A model generated the notes under the pieces. That model saw only the letters and a program-made list of their open reading frames with translations. It ran no database searches and was not told where the DNA came from. Below, piece by piece: positions 22,790 through 36,240 of a DNA stretch of 64,000 nt. The translations under genes and the position numbers were made by a program. Numbering within the stretch: the first letter of the stretch is position 1; every line of letters starts with the position of its first letter. Origin of the DNA: Epiperipatus broadwayi (taxonomy: Eukaryota; Onychophora; Udeonychophora; Euonychophora; Peripatidae); the NCBI GenBank assembly GCA_028023455.1, contig JAQFVV010000350.1:188001-252000 (forward strand). The letters run 5' to 3'.

Positions 22790-23682
22790 TAAAATGATAT
22801 ACTTTTTCACATAAAATTATATTATTCACACATTTAATAATATATTAATTATTTTCCATTTTTCTAAAATGATAAAATATTGTCTTCTAAGATTTTTTTT
22901 TCTTTTATTTTTTAAATATTCAAAATTTTGTCTTTTAAGATTATTCAGAAATACTTTCTTTTATTTATTTATTTATTATTTTTTAAGAAAATTTCCAAAA
23001 TATTTTTTTTCTAAATTGTTCAATAATCATATCTTTTTTTTAAATTTATGATTTTCATTCCAATTTATCTATATTTTTCTCACTCTCTCTTTTAAAAATA
23101 CAAATAGGTTTTACTCTGCTTGTCTTATTTGATATCATATCACCAAAACTTTCAACACATTTTTTTTAATTGCATATAAAAATAATCAAATTTTTTATTA
23201 GTATTGAAAATTAGCATGATTTTCATTTATGTTTCAAAATATATAAAAGCCTGATTTATCAATACTTCTAATTAATATGTATAATGTTGGTAATTTTATC
23301 CTATAAGGAGAAAACTCTACATTTAGAAAAATTCGACATACCAATGATTATTCTTATAGTTTTAGTAATAAATTTCAGCAATTTAACATTTCAAATTCTG
23401 TTATTAAGACACGTTCTTTTCTTCACTAAAACTAATCTAAGAAGCATTAAATCAACATGATAAAACTTCGATGACATAAAAAATAAATTTTCACTTTTTA
23501 TGTTTACTACAAGCTTTAGTAAATAATGATAGATAGTGGTGCTTATTAATTCCCCATTCTGTGCTATTCAAAATCCTCAGGGTAGCTTTAAGCTTACAGC
23601 TTCTGTTCCAAGATTCAAACCTCCTTACTGATGGAAGACATAAGCTTAAAACTAATCTAAGAATTTTGGGTAGGACAGCACA
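22790..23682. other. AT-rich DNA with a decayed family A relative
   Basis: From about 23505 to 23680, CTACAAGCTTTAGTAA, TTCAAAATCCTCAG and CTTACTGATGGAAGACATAAG are recognisable but strongly diverged family A blocks. The remainder is low-complexity T-rich DNA, including small chance frames. Confidence 0.35.
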
Positions 23683-26600
23683 GGTGATGCAATGCAATGC
23701 AACTTCTCTTTATTTGGACTCAGGAATCTCTCAGCCGCTATGCCCAGAGAAACCTCTTAACCAATTTATCTTCCCTTTCCATTTCCACCTTAAGTTTTCC
23801 CCATATTCTTCTCTATCCTGCTCCATCCCATTTCCACAACATAATCTTTGTCAAATCCATGTCACATGATCACCATTTCTTATGCTTGCTCAGGCTGTTA
23901 AAACAGACACTGAGTGGCATTACTTTATGGAGAGTTTTGCCTGTTTCACCTCCATGTCCTATATATCTAAATCCCCCTTATTTTTCCTAAACCCAGCATA
24001 AAAACCAACAACCCACTTTCTGTATAATCATTTTGTTTATATTTATTCTTCCACAACTTCACTATTTGTATTCTTTCTGTTTTTGTGTTTCCTTGTTACA
24101 TTCAATTAACAGATGCCTAAAATTTTTATGCCTTTCTTACACAACTTGCAGACTAAACCACCCACATTTTTTCCATTTATGTGTTTTTTACACAACTTGC
24201 AAACTAAATTACCCCCACTTTTCTATTTATGTGTATATTTCCCTTGTTGCCAAAGATCCTGTTCAAGGCTTAAATAATAAACTACTTTTCTTGCTATTAT
24301 CATAAATTAATTTGCACACAATATTCTGTTTATTTCTATATATATTTAAAGTCATTTTACTCTCTATACTAGTTCTCCATCTCTCCAACTCATTCTTTAT
24401 TAATTCATCTATCCTTGTACGTCATTGCTTGACACTATACCACTGAATAATTCTCCTAACACAATCATCCCATTTTTTGTATAAGTATACTGAAATAAAT
24501 TCTTTATCCAAATCTTCTGCAAACATATTACCTTTCTCACCCATCTTGTGGTCTCTTTACTCATAACTCAATTAAATACTATTTTGCTATTCTCTTATTA
24601 TCCATAAAACTGCAATCTATCAAATATTTTAATTTTACTTTTTGCATCTCTCTTATAAAAACTTGACCATTCCATTTCTCTTTAAATTGCCTCCTTTGCC
24701 ATTTACACATCTATATCTAATGCATGTCCTCCTACTTTTCTTTGTACTTTATTTAACTAATCTAACAATCCTTTACTAACACCTAATGCATTGTTACCAT
24801 ATGCTAACTCTGCTACTGCTACACCCTTTCATACAATTTTACTACATCATATTTATTATATGAAAACACTATTGATTTTTTTATCAATCCCTTTCATTTC
24901 TTTGCTCAATTTATCAATTTTTTTCTCCCATTCATCCAAGAAATTTCTCTGATTACTTAAGATGATTCCTAAATAGGTATACCTATTCACCACACAACTT
25001 TATATGCTCCAATAAAAATTCTTTGCCTTCTCTTTCCCCAGTATTAATCATCATTACTTTTTATTTTTTCCCACTAAATTTAATCCCCATCTCTCTACCC
25101 ACCCTTGCACATGTCCACAGCATAACTTTTATACTTCCCTTCTTTTTGTGGACAAGAAGACATCATCCATGAATAAAAGACCTGGTAATGTATATATCCC
25201 CTTGCCGCATATTAATGGTATCTCTACTTTTCTTCTTAATCTATCGCTCTCTCCATTTCTCTCAAATACAACAAAAACAAAATAGGTAACATAGGGCATC
25301 CTTGCCTTAGTCCCACCTAATTTTTAACTTTAACTGATTCTATATTCCCTAATTGATATGTATAGTAATTATTTTCATACAATCACTAAAGCTTCATCCA
25401 TTCCCAAATTTACTAAACTTACCCATAATCTATTTCTATTTACTCTATCATATGCTTTCTGTATATCTATAAAAACCATATATAACTGTCTACCTATATT
25501 TCTACTCATATTTATAAGTTGTGTAACTACAAATATTTATCTCTATTCACCTATTCGATCGAAAATCTCCTTGCCTTTCTTCCACTATATTATTTTCTTC
25601 CATCCATTTTGTGACTCTTCCAATTACCATATGTGAAAATTTTATGTAATACTAACATTACCACTATCAGTCTGTAATTTTTTAACTTTCCACGTTCCTT
25701 ATCCTTTTTTTTTAAATAGTAGCCTTACTCTTGTATTACTCCAACTATCTGGAAAATCTTTCTTCTATACCATCTCATTAAAATATGATAATAGGTTTAA
25801 TTTTGCCCTATATCCTAAATTCATTACCAACTCTGCTTCCCACATTTCAATTTCTTTTCTGCCTCATTCAGTTCATTATCTGTAAAGCTAATACTTCCAT
25901 TACTATATAGTTATATGTTTGTTATCACTCTGTCCTTCATATCTAACATTTTTTTATATATCCATTATATACTTATTTACAATTGTCTTTAATTCTTTGC
26001 TAAAGCTACAACTATTCTCTCATCATCTAGTAATACTATTTTTCTCTCCCCTACATTCCTTCTTTTAATGTATTTCCAAAATTTTTTACTCTCATCTCTT
26101 CCACTTTAATTAATATCCTCCAACATTTACATTCATTCTCTCTATATAATTATCTATTTTAGCCAATTTCTTTTTTAAATACTTTTTCCATTTAACATTA
26201 ACATTTTTTTCACTTTCGTTGATTTTAATAGCATATTTATATTCTCAGCATGCTTTCCCTCTATTGTTTACACTTTTACTAATTCTCACTTTCTATTACT
26301 TTTATTCTTTTGTATATTCTCACCTAAAACCATATTTGCCATTTTTTCTACTTCACTACATGAGTCCTTATATTCATCCCCAAACAACTCTTCATAACTT
26401 CTTCAAATTTTGCTTTATATTTTTCTAACTTATTATTATCATTCATTTTCCATCCACATCTTTCACTATCCTTATTACAGTATTTTCCATTACATTACTA
26501 ATCATTATTATTATAAAGAAATTATGATCATTATTACATACTCTCTTCATTATAAAACACTTTAATTTTCTGTACTTTATTCATTCCCTCTTTTTTTATT

Positions 26601-27050
26601 AATACATAATCTATTGTGTAAAATATATTATTTCTAGACCATGTGTATTTTCCCTCATAAAGATTTGACAAATTTCCAAATGCTCAAATTCACTCTCTAA
26701 CAAAAATTCATCAAAAGCTGTCCATTTTTATTATTTACACCATCAATTTCTTCAATATGCCCATTTATATCCCCTATTACCATTATTCTCTTCCCCTTTT
26801 TTTAAAACTCTATATATCCTTAACTGGATATTCATATATGCTAGTTCCACTCCATTATAGTTTGACTATCTCCAGTGGCTATATACACTACCACAGTATG
26901 CCTAATTTTTTTCTGACCATTATATATGCATTGTAGAATCCTTATATTTTTAAGTTCCCTACTCTATATTTAACTTTATGCTTCATTTCCTATTCTTCAA
27001 ACCCCTTTATACAAAAGGAGAGGTGATCGATAAACTTGTTTCCCAACCTT
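23683..27050 (-). mobile_element. APE-type LINE, nearly full-length relic (copy C1)
   Basis: Read on the minus strand, the 5' part has an AP-endonuclease signature (IMVIGDINGHIEEIDG, about 26735-26785) and the middle a reverse transcriptase with FMDD (codons 25162-25173). The 3' end carries the same untranslated tail as copies at 36241 and 38455, finishing in short GCATT/GCAAT repeats at about 23683-23700. Stops and frameshifts are numerous, so no protein is made. A family A fragment is inserted at 23866-23946. The clade is unresolved; repeat-ended 3' tails and an APE domain fit L2/CR1-like or I-like LINEs. Confidence 0.65.
23866..23946. repeat. Family A fragment inserted in a LINE
   Basis: The block TCACATGATCACCATTTCTT, then GCTTGCTCAGGCTGTTAAAA and TGGAGAGTTTTGCCTGTTT interrupt the LINE tail. 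The sister copy near 36415 reads straight through this point. Both element ends are present but the interior is deleted, so the family was mobile after the LINE inserted. Confidence 0.6.
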
Positions 27051-27685
27051 AGGCCTCAAAATGTTATCTTCTTTCTCAAATAAATCTCTTCCTTTTTTAA
27101 ATTAAAAAATTCTTTAGTATCAAAATTACTAAAAACCAACTAATCCTACATACAACTTAGTTATAAAGCCCTTTACAGTAACACCCCCACAATAAAAAAA
27201 TATTTACTTCTATATTTAAAATGGTATAATGTAATACTTTACAAATGTTATCAATATTATTCCTGATTTTTCCAAATACAATTAAATTTATTTCTGTTGA
27301 CTCCAATTTTCTCTTCATGTCCACACAAAAAAAGTAATATAAACTTTATCTTGCAGAACAAAACAGCCACATCAGCAAGCCCTGCTATCTGACATTTATT
27401 CTGCTTACTAAAGCTTATAGTAAGTGTCATAGAGAAGGTGAAAAAGTATGCTACTAAAATAAATAAAAAATCTGAAAAGTTAATCCAGAATTGAACGATA
27501 ATATTTGGCTTAATAGACCAGAAATATCTCATTTGCTACCTACAATTTATTATCCAATGTATATTTACTTCTTTTTTTGTTTTCTATCTAGAATTTTCTG
27601 AGTTTCCTGACTAACCCATGATTCCAAATATTAAAGAAGACATAATTTTTCATACTTCATATAAGTATTTATTATTATTACTATT
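27051..27685. other. AT-rich DNA with one unassigned open frame
   Basis: A 91-codon minus-strand frame (27257-27532) has a hydrophobic centre and no recognised motif. An acceptor-like ATTTATTTTAG lies inside it but no donor follows. It could be chance or part of the adjacent LINE's leader. Confidence 0.2.
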
Positions 27686-27906
27686 ATTAATAATACACTG
27701 ATGCATTGTGGTGAAACTTTTCTATATAATAATTTCTGTAGGCTTTCTATATCATAATTTCTGCAGACTAAGTGCTTTCAGAGTTTTGTTATTTCATAAT
27801 CTTAGCCTCTTTAGATTATTATCATTATATGCAAAATGATATAGAAACCCTTCGAAAATTATTATATAAAAAAGTTTCATCACAACGCATCAGCGTATTA
27901 TTAATT
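27686..27906. mobile_element. MITE with about 75-bp terminal inverted repeats
   Basis: The left end ATTAATAATACACTGATGCA through TTCTATATCAT (27686-27760) is mirrored by ATGATATAGAAACCC through GCGTATTATTAAT (27832-27906). The interior is about 70 bp without coding potential. TAT-rich microsatellites flank it on both sides. Confidence 0.65.
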
Positions 27907-27929
27907 ACAAAGTAAAGGTGAAATAAAAT

Positions 27930-27976
27930 AGTTACTATTATTGTTATTATTATTGTTATTATTACTATTATTATAT
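27930..27976. repeat. TTA/TTG microsatellite
   Basis: Interrupted TTATTA and TTGTTA repeats. On the minus strand this could be the 3' tail of the LINE that begins just to the right. Confidence 0.6.
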
Positions 27977-28039
27977 TTCAACAAAAATCTTTATTTATGT
28001 AAAAGAATTACAATAATTTTTTTTGACAAAATTGTTACA

Positions 28040-30640
28040 TGGGTAAACCATGGTTGAAAGTCAGTTAGTTAATGTAAAAAAAAAAAATTGTCCAAAGTAC
28101 TGTTGCAATAATTCTTGGAAAATTTGAATTGCTGTCTCCAGATATGAAATTCAGGTTTGAATTTTCACACATAGTTGCGTTCCTAAGGTAACACATAACC
28201 AATACTGTTAATTATTGTCTGAATTAAAGGCTGATGTACAATGACTGGTCAAATGTTTGTCTGTTGTAAAAATTGGTTGCAGCTTGGAGATTGACAAGTA
28301 TGTTGTGTGAAATAATAATCTAGGGAATTGATGGCAAAGAGGTGAATGATGCTGGAATGATGAACATTGTGTTGGAATGGAGAGTTCCAATTGTGAATCT
28401 TTTATAAATTGGAAGATTGCCTTATGCAAAAATATCTGGTAGTGCTATACTTGAGTCTCATGTTTTTAATTAATGCACTTTGTTTAGAAAAGTGGAAGGG
28501 TGCTGTTTGGTATTATTGCTGAGTGAAAATGTAACAAGTGCCCCAAAAGACAAATAGGATAAAGGTGATTTCAGGTTCTGTGGGTGTGTATGGCTCTTGA
28601 TGTGATGACTATTTGTTGGATGGAGATGTGATTGAGAGCTTTACAATCATTAAAAATATGTTGCTGCCTCTCTTCTGCTTTATGACATAGAGAGAAAAAT
28701 GGATCAATCCTTTGGTACAAGATACTGTAGCACAAAAGTAAGATGTAGGCAGGGCATTAAGGTTAAAACAAAGAAAATCAAAGAATTTTGGTTTCAGGGT
28801 CCATTTTTTGAAATGATGGAGTAGTCAATTACTGATGTTTAGCAAGGAAGCAGGTGACTAGTGTTAGCATTTGGATATGATATACTGTTTTTATATCAGT
28901 ACACACATTTGGTATTACTAGAAGTCATTTGATGGGTATCATTTTGAATGGATAAGGCTTAGAAATTATGAAGTTTGGGGAGAGGAGTAGGTCCACAGGT
29001 GTTATGGTGATTATAGGTCCACAGGTGTTATAGTGATCATATGCTGGAAAGCACTGAGTAATTGATGTAATGAAGTGGAAATCCTTTTGACTATAAAATA
29101 CTTGGATATTAAGAAGACCCAGGTCATTATGAATTGGTGGATAGCTGAGTCATTTTGTGGAAATTGATACAGTCTTTCTGCTCAACAATAGCTTATTGCA
29201 AAGAAAGTTAATAGTGGTGAAGAATGACTTGGACAATTTGATAATGGGGGAGTAGTATGTAATCTTAATAATTACAAGAAGATTAAATAGCTGAACCTTA
29301 AAATAACAAGAGAGGTAAGCTTTAGAGAGGGAATTAGTAATGCATGTAGTGGTATCATGAAACTTATTTTATATTGTGTCATGGCAAGTGAACTGATATA
29401 GAAAGAGAAACCCAGGAAAGGGTTAGGCTTGCCCTGAAATATTTGAGTGCAGGGTTTTCTCATGTAGATGAATCATGCAATGGAATTTGTTCAAATTGAA
29501 TTAAGTTTTTAGATAGAGGTGTATGCATTAAATATATTTTGAAGTATGAGAAATTGTTTTTAAAAGCCTAGAAGGTGGAAATATCATCCATGTATGCAAT
29601 ACATTGGATTTGTTGCTGGTTGTGTGAAATTGATATCTGTTTTAAAAGTGGCTTAATATATAAATAAAAAACAATGAACTAAGTAGTGATCCTTGTGAAA
29701 TAGACTGAGTAAGTGTGAAGGATGGTGAGTTTTTTCCGTTGAGAGCAGAAGATTGGTAATTATAGATAGCAGAATAGGGGTGGTGGTAGTATTGGCAAAC
29801 ATATCAATTAGTAGATTAATAGGGCTTGAAAAGAAAGCAGCTTGGATGTCAAGCTGGACTGCAGTAGAAGCATATCTCTTGTACTCCTGGGATGAACTCG
29901 TAACTGCTTTAAATATAAGGGCAGCCTATGCAGTGGTTGAGAATTTCTTAACAAACTGGATGTTTGAAATTAAGGGAAGTATGTGCAGTTCTATTTGATT
30001 TTTAATAACCTTCTTCAGTATTTTAATTTCTAGCAGGCTCATAGAAACTGGCTTGAGATTGTTAAGAGTGGAAAATGTGGTTTGGCTTTTTGATCAATGG
30101 TACGTGCTTTAAATATAAGTGCAGCCTGTGTAGTGGTTGAGATTTTCTTAACAAACTGGTTGTTTGAGATTAAGGGATGTATGTGCAGTTCTGTTTGATT
30201 TTAATAATCCTGTCCAGTATTTTAATTTCTAGTAGGCCCATAGAAACTGGCTTGAAGTTCTTAAGAGTGGAAATGTGGTTTGGCTTTTTGATTAATGGTA
30301 TGATAGCAATAGGATACACTTTTTCTTTAATGCCATATACCTTTTGAGCTAAGTAATTAACCATTTCTTGAAGATATAGAGTGGTGAAGTAGCTAAGATG
30401 AATAAAAACAAAGGTAGGTATTCCATTGGCTCTAGGGGATAATAAGAGTTGTAAATGGTGGCAAGCTTGGTGGCAAATTGTGTAATTTGAAATGGTGTGT
30501 CAGTTTCTGGTGGTCCAAAGAGACATGGTGGTGGCTTGAAGAGATTGTCTGCTTGTAAATTCTGCTTGAAGTAAAGATATATGGTGTGTATCATGTTCAA
30601 TCCTGCACATGTGCCACTTTCAGTCTGTAGTGGCCATGAG
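28040..30640 (-). mobile_element. LINE relic with YMDD reverse transcriptase (family E)
   Basis: On the minus strand, in order: a leader segment (30349-30600); RT blocks IPLIKKPN and NFKPVSMG (about 30225-30310); DIQAAFFSSP (29821-29850); SLLSSLFFIYI; YMDD (codons 29583-29594); and a cysteine-histidine region CHKAEERQQHIFNDC (about 28643-28690), like the zinc-binding domain after many LINE RTs but lacking the first Cys. Stops break it throughout. The zinc motif recalls L1/Tx1- or R2-type elements, but the clade is uncertain. A 200-bp internal duplication lies at the RT start. Confidence 0.55.
29906..30302. repeat. Tandem duplication, about 200 bp, inside the LINE
   Basis: GCTTTAAATATAAGGGCAGC at 29906 recurs (one change) at 30106, and matching continues through ACAAACTGG, GTGCAGTTCT and TGGTTTGGCTTTTTGAT in both copies. 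The copies differ at roughly one site in ten, so the duplication is not recent. It repeats the first RT blocks. Confidence 0.75.
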
Positions 30641-30649
30641 TACTTACAA

Positions 30650-32360
30650 GCATCTCATTTTTCAATTGTTTTTATAGATTGAAAATATTTAAATTAAAAT
30701 AATATTAATAGTAATAATTATAATAGTAATTCCATCTTGTTGCAGAATTGGTGTATAATATTGTTTTCATATTAAAGCTATAGATTTTTTAAAAATAATT
30801 ATTACTTTTTTTGAGGGTGAGGGGTAATACAATACTGATTTTATGCAATACTAATATATCAAATTAGTAAATACATTAACTAATATATGTGTAGAGCTTT
30901 TACAATATATTGGAATTCATTTTTTATCTCATGCTTTTTAGCAATATATCCAACTCATCTCCTTTTCATCCTTTTAAAAAACCCATATTATTCACTTTCT
31001 TCTATATGTAAGCATTAGTAAAACAATTTTTTTACATTCTTTTTCAAACATAAAAGCATATTTCTATGTAATATTAAGTTATTATTATGAAAAGCAATCT
31101 ATACAAGTTTAATTTTGTGATTAATTTTATCCATTATCTTTTCATATGAATTAATAATCTGCCAAAGATATCTTGGTTTTATTAGAATTTATTTTGTTTT
31201 ACTTTCTTGCATTTGATATTTCAAGTAATACTTTTTGAAGATCTGAAACTATATTTGTGGAAACAAACATATCATCTTTCTAGATGATTTAACTAATCTC
31301 CATATATTCTTATTCTTTCATTTTCTCATTTTTATAAACCAAACAATCCATAAAATTGTTGTAGAAAGTATTGGAGAGATGTGATTTCTCTATTAATATC
31401 TCCATTTGTGGTAATTTTTTTAGCAACAGCATGTATTCTAATCACTACTGCTGCATTTTAAAATTATTCAGAATTTTATATTTTGTGTTCTTATTTTTCA
31501 ATGTTTTATTATATAAATATTTATAAAATTATATTAATTTTCATTATCTAAAAATCTAAAGCACAATATTAAAACTCATACTTATTTATCTATTTATAAC
31601 TTTTCTCGTAATGCTTGTCTGTGATCTATTTTGTTATATCCACTTTCACATCCATCTTGTCTTTTTGATTGGTTGGCAATCAAAATTGTTCATAGATGAG
31701 TTGATGAATTTAATAAATATTTTTTCTATAATTTCTAACAGCACATGCTATTCAATAGCAAACATTTTTAACCATAGCTGTTCCACCTAGTGCAAGCTTT
31801 AGTAATCAATAAATGTGAAGTGCTTAATAAATTCCTATTCCATACTGTTTTATTCAATATCCTCAGAATAATCTCTAGCTTATGTTATGGATTTCAATAG
31901 AGAAGTTTTTGGATTTGAGCATATGGGCTAAGGATTTTATTAATATTACCATTTGGCATCTATTGAATTCTAAAGTTTATACTAATGGTGCTATTGAACA
32001 GCATTGTGTAAGCAAGAGTCATTTGATGGCTTTTGGTTTTATACTAATTCTGATTAAGAATAGAGATTCCTATAATTGTTAAAAAAACTAAGGACACCAA
32101 AATGTATAAATACAAAACTGATTTCAGATTAACATAACAAGGAGGCTTAAGTTGAAAACATCAATATGTTAATAGTAAAGAAACAAAAAAGCACAAACAA
32201 TACAATAAATCCTGGTCATTGTTCACTGATCCAAAAAGTTAAAAACTTGATGGCATATTGGGTAGGGTAACACTGAATACGGATGTAATAGCACTTCCAT
32301 CTGGCATCTATAAACTATTAAATCTTACACTCAATGGCATAATTATAGTGTAAAAAATTT
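30650..32360. other. AT-rich DNA with a strongly decayed family A copy
   Basis: Between about 31755 and 32345 family A blocks are still traceable (GTTCCACCTAGTGCAAG, TTCAATATCCTCAG, AAGGACACCAAAATGTAT, CTCAATGGCAT). The rest, 30650-31750, is featureless. Confidence 0.35.
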
Positions 32361-35002
32361 CTAATTTCTAACATCTTCCTTTTATATATATATCATATTT
32401 TTCTAATTATCCATGGCAGTTTTCTTTGTTGTTTTTTTATCTAGTTTTTTTAAAAGAGTCTACAATTATTCTATTATTTCCTAGAGTTTTTTTTCATTTT
32501 GGAATTGAAAAAGAGATCATATTCATATCAATTATTTTGTTTTCTTAATATTTACTACACAGTAATTTTATAACTGCTACAAAATAAGCATATATTATAA
32601 TTTAGATTTTTATATAAATAAATTTATACATTTTAAGAAAGCATTTATATATGAGCCAAACTATAGTTAGTAACATCAATGTCTATTTACATTTTAACAG
32701 GAGTTTTTTAAAAACCTCAAACTCCACAAATCTAAAAAGTCATGGACCAGAAATTTTAGATTACTAGTTGTTTGTTTGTATAGGTTTATGTCACACAGAC
32801 TTGATAAAACACTGGGGATTAATATCTTGCCAATGATTTATCAATCAATCACACACATAAAATAAGTATCAAAGCTCAAACTTGATTTATCCTATTGATG
32901 ATTTCTGTAAGTTTTTCTTTGGTCTATATTGCAACTATAGAAGCTGAGATAAGCAATAATAAGAATTAATTATTCTTATCTAACATTATTTTATCTTGGA
33001 TTTTTAAAGGCTTGTCGGTGTAAGTATTCAAATGCATTGTAAATATGACTTCTTTAGTTGCTGCCATTATAACTTTGCCCAAACTTCTCTTGGTCATCTT
33101 TAATATTTTGGTTCATTAATTTAATGTTACAGTAAAATGCACAAAGTGTGTTTTAGAGTAATTAAAATTGGTTTTCATGTTTTCTGATAGTTTAAAAATC
33201 TAAGCAATAAAGTAGCAGATAAATATCTTGAGTGATGTTGGAGCTTATTTATCATTGTTTGTTCTACAATTTATTTTGATATCTACATTTACAGTGACAT
33301 TTGACTTTTATTTATTAGCTTATTTTTAAAATGACATGGGTGGCCATGTAATCAATGCTTGTAGAGTATAGCATTTTCACCATTTGTGAAGGTCAGACTA
33401 TTTGCCCATTACAATCATATTTTAAAATTATTTTATATTCATTTGACCAACTTAGATTAAAGTGAAAAGCATTACCTTCCAGTTACAGATAATTTGCCAA
33501 TGACTATTGGATGGACCACTAGATAAGATTATAGTCTGACTATTTGAAAAAGAAGTGTTACATGTGTTTGTGATCTGAAAAATCTTGTATGTTTCATCCT
33601 ATTTGGATTCAAACATCAAACTGTCAACATGCCATTCTAAGCCATATTTTTAATCATAATCTTAATGTTAACAAAGCATATTCATATCTATGAAAATAAA
33701 ATATTATATTTTGCTAAATATACTGATCTAAAATAACCTTTTGGATATATATATATATTTAGAATTTGACTTTTTTTTACTCTATTAACATTAATTTTGG
33801 CTGAAAAATCTGTTTATATTTTAATATTGAATTTTATTTACAGGAATTAAATTTGATGAAAAATATTACTATCTTCGAAGTTTAAATTATTATTTTTATG
33901 TTTTTGGAAAACAAATACAAATCAAGTATAATATTTTTATATCTTCAGATCTTGAATTGATGTTAGTAATTAATTATAACTGTAATATAATTAGTCACTA
34001 TTACAAATTTATCAAAAATATCAGTGAACACTAGAGGGGAGTTTAGTAAACTATATAATCAAGTTAGCTTGGGTTTAAACCTTTGCATATTTTTGATTTT
34101 CAGTTTATTGGTTTACTAATATAACAGAGTGCAATGCTATATATGTAGGCGCAAGTCTACATCTACTATCAAACAAAAGCTAATAGCCATAACTATTCTG
34201 GGGATATGAATATAGGTTTACACTTAATGTCTGGTAGGTTATTGAAGTTTTCGATAGATGGTTCTACGATAAAATAAATAAATAAGTTATTGCTCCTAAA
34301 AGCATATACTGAATATAATTCGAGAAAAGTTAAGTGATGAATTGTTAGTGTAAAAATCATTTTGCAAATGTTTATAAAATGATCAATAAAAAAATTAGAT
34401 TTTGTTATTCCAAAACTACTTTTAAAAAATGATTATTTTTGTAAATCAAAATTTTTTAAATGTCTAAAAAAAATATTAATATTCTTTTAATTAAATAATG
34501 TAATTTATTTTAAATTAAATCTCATCAAACGTTATGTGACATCTTTAAAAAATTAGACTTACATCTTTAAATTTGATATTTTAATAGTGTTGACTACTTA
34601 TATAATGATCAACTTTAATCTCAATTTAAACAAATCATTGTATATTGAAAAAAAAAACAAATTTAACGAAAGGATTGGCAAAATCTTTAATAAAACGAAC
34701 CAATTCTGAAAACTGAAGTTACTGATCTAGTTTTATTAGCTATAACAAAGCAGAATATTTAGAACATTATTGTTTAGAATATTTTTTATTCTGATTATGC
34801 AAGAATTTTCATTAACCGAATTGTATTATTTAATAAGATGAAATAAAAAAATTTACAATACAGAAAAAAATCTCATAAATTAGGATTATATAATTATTTT
34901 GTTATTAATAAAATGCTGAATATTAAAGATAAAATTTTAACTTTTTTAAAATTTTTTTTTGCTAGTAGATGTTTTAAAAAGATTTTTTTTTGTCAAGCAT
35001 TG
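32361..35002. other. AT-rich stretch, nothing recognised
   Basis: No exon, RNA gene or repeat boundary could be supported on either strand. Confidence 0.4.
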
Positions 35003-35085
35003 GTGGGTGAGAGGTCAGCACAGTCGCCTTACAAGCAGTTGTACCGGGTTAACGGGTTCGCTTCCCGGCCGACGCTATGACACAT
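35003..35085 (+). repeat. tRNA-derived SINE head or tRNA pseudogene
   Basis: A sharply GC-rich block in AT-rich DNA. GAGAGGTCAGCACAGTCG suits a degenerate A box and D arm. CGCCTTACAAGC gives an anticodon-like loop reading TAC. A T arm with CGGG-TTCGCTT-CCCG (B box GGGTTCGCTTCCC) ends the block. The acceptor ends do not pair and an A-rich tail follows (CATGAAAATAAAAAA), so it is a retroposed tRNA-like unit rather than a working tRNA gene. Confidence 0.55.
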
Positions 35086-36240
35086 GAAAATAAAAAAAAT
35101 TGTTTATAAAAAATATATTGCATTTGCAAAAAAGATAATAAGTATAAATTTTGCATATGGATGGATACTGTTATGGAAAGAATAAATATAAAACACATTA
35201 AACACTATTATAAAAAACAATAAAGAGGATAAATAAAAGTTGAGATGTATATTCCCATCCTCCCAAAATATTTATATAAAGATTGTATTCGTTTGTGTGT
35301 TCACATCAAAATGCTAAACTTTATTGTAAACTTTATCTATAGTAAATTATATTTACTATAATGATAGATCATTACATGGCATTAAAAAAGTGTGATGTTT
35401 ATGTAATATAAAAAGAGAAAGATATAGAAGGCATAAGATTCCAAAAAATAGAGGTGGTTCTCATCCAATAGAAAGTTAATTTTGTGATTCTAAAGATAGT
35501 GAATGATAATAAATAACATAGTCGGAATGAATATAATAATTTTCAGATTCAGAATCAGTAAAATTGCAAAAGTATTTTAAGAATTTAATTGATTTTCCTT
35601 GAGAGATAAATAATTCTGCTACTAAATTGATTTTTTTAAGAAAAACTGAGATAGTAAGGTTTTGGATCTTTTTAATTTATTTATTATATGCTGAAAAATT
35701 CTGTTGGCCTCTTTGCATACAATACAAACGATTTTAAAATGTTGATAATTGGGTGTAAATCTATTGTGACGATTTGTCACTTTAAGGAAATGCTTTTACG
35801 TAGTAATTAGGGTAATTAATTTGTGTTTATAGGTAAAAGAATAGAAAATAAAAGGGCCTCACATAGATTATATCTGATTTAGTATATATGTCTCTTTTAA
35901 TGGAAATATATGTACATGTGTGAATTGATCAACTCCTCTTCATTCCAAAGTTTTAATCATATAATCTTTTTAATTACTTTTACTTAAAATCTTTGTTTCA
36001 TTAGTTTTTAGTGTTTTTTTTATTTTATTAGTTTACAAGGTTTAAAAAGATGTTGATGGCATAAGAAGTGTTACCAGCTATGAAAAGAATCATCTCCACC
36101 ATTTCAATAAAAAAATGTACCTTTACAGATCATTTTAGAGAAGTGATATTTATGTACTCACTCAATTTGGTGATATACATAAGTAGCAATTCATGCTTAT
36201 TATTATTTTTAACAATTAATAGCTAAAGTAAAATTTTCAG
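35086..36240. other. AT-rich stretch, nothing recognised
   Basis: No supportable feature was seen. Confidence 0.4.

Noticed and set aside
23561-24305. Overlapping plus-strand frames
   Set aside because: They are antisense to the 3' tail of LINE copy C1 and have no motif.
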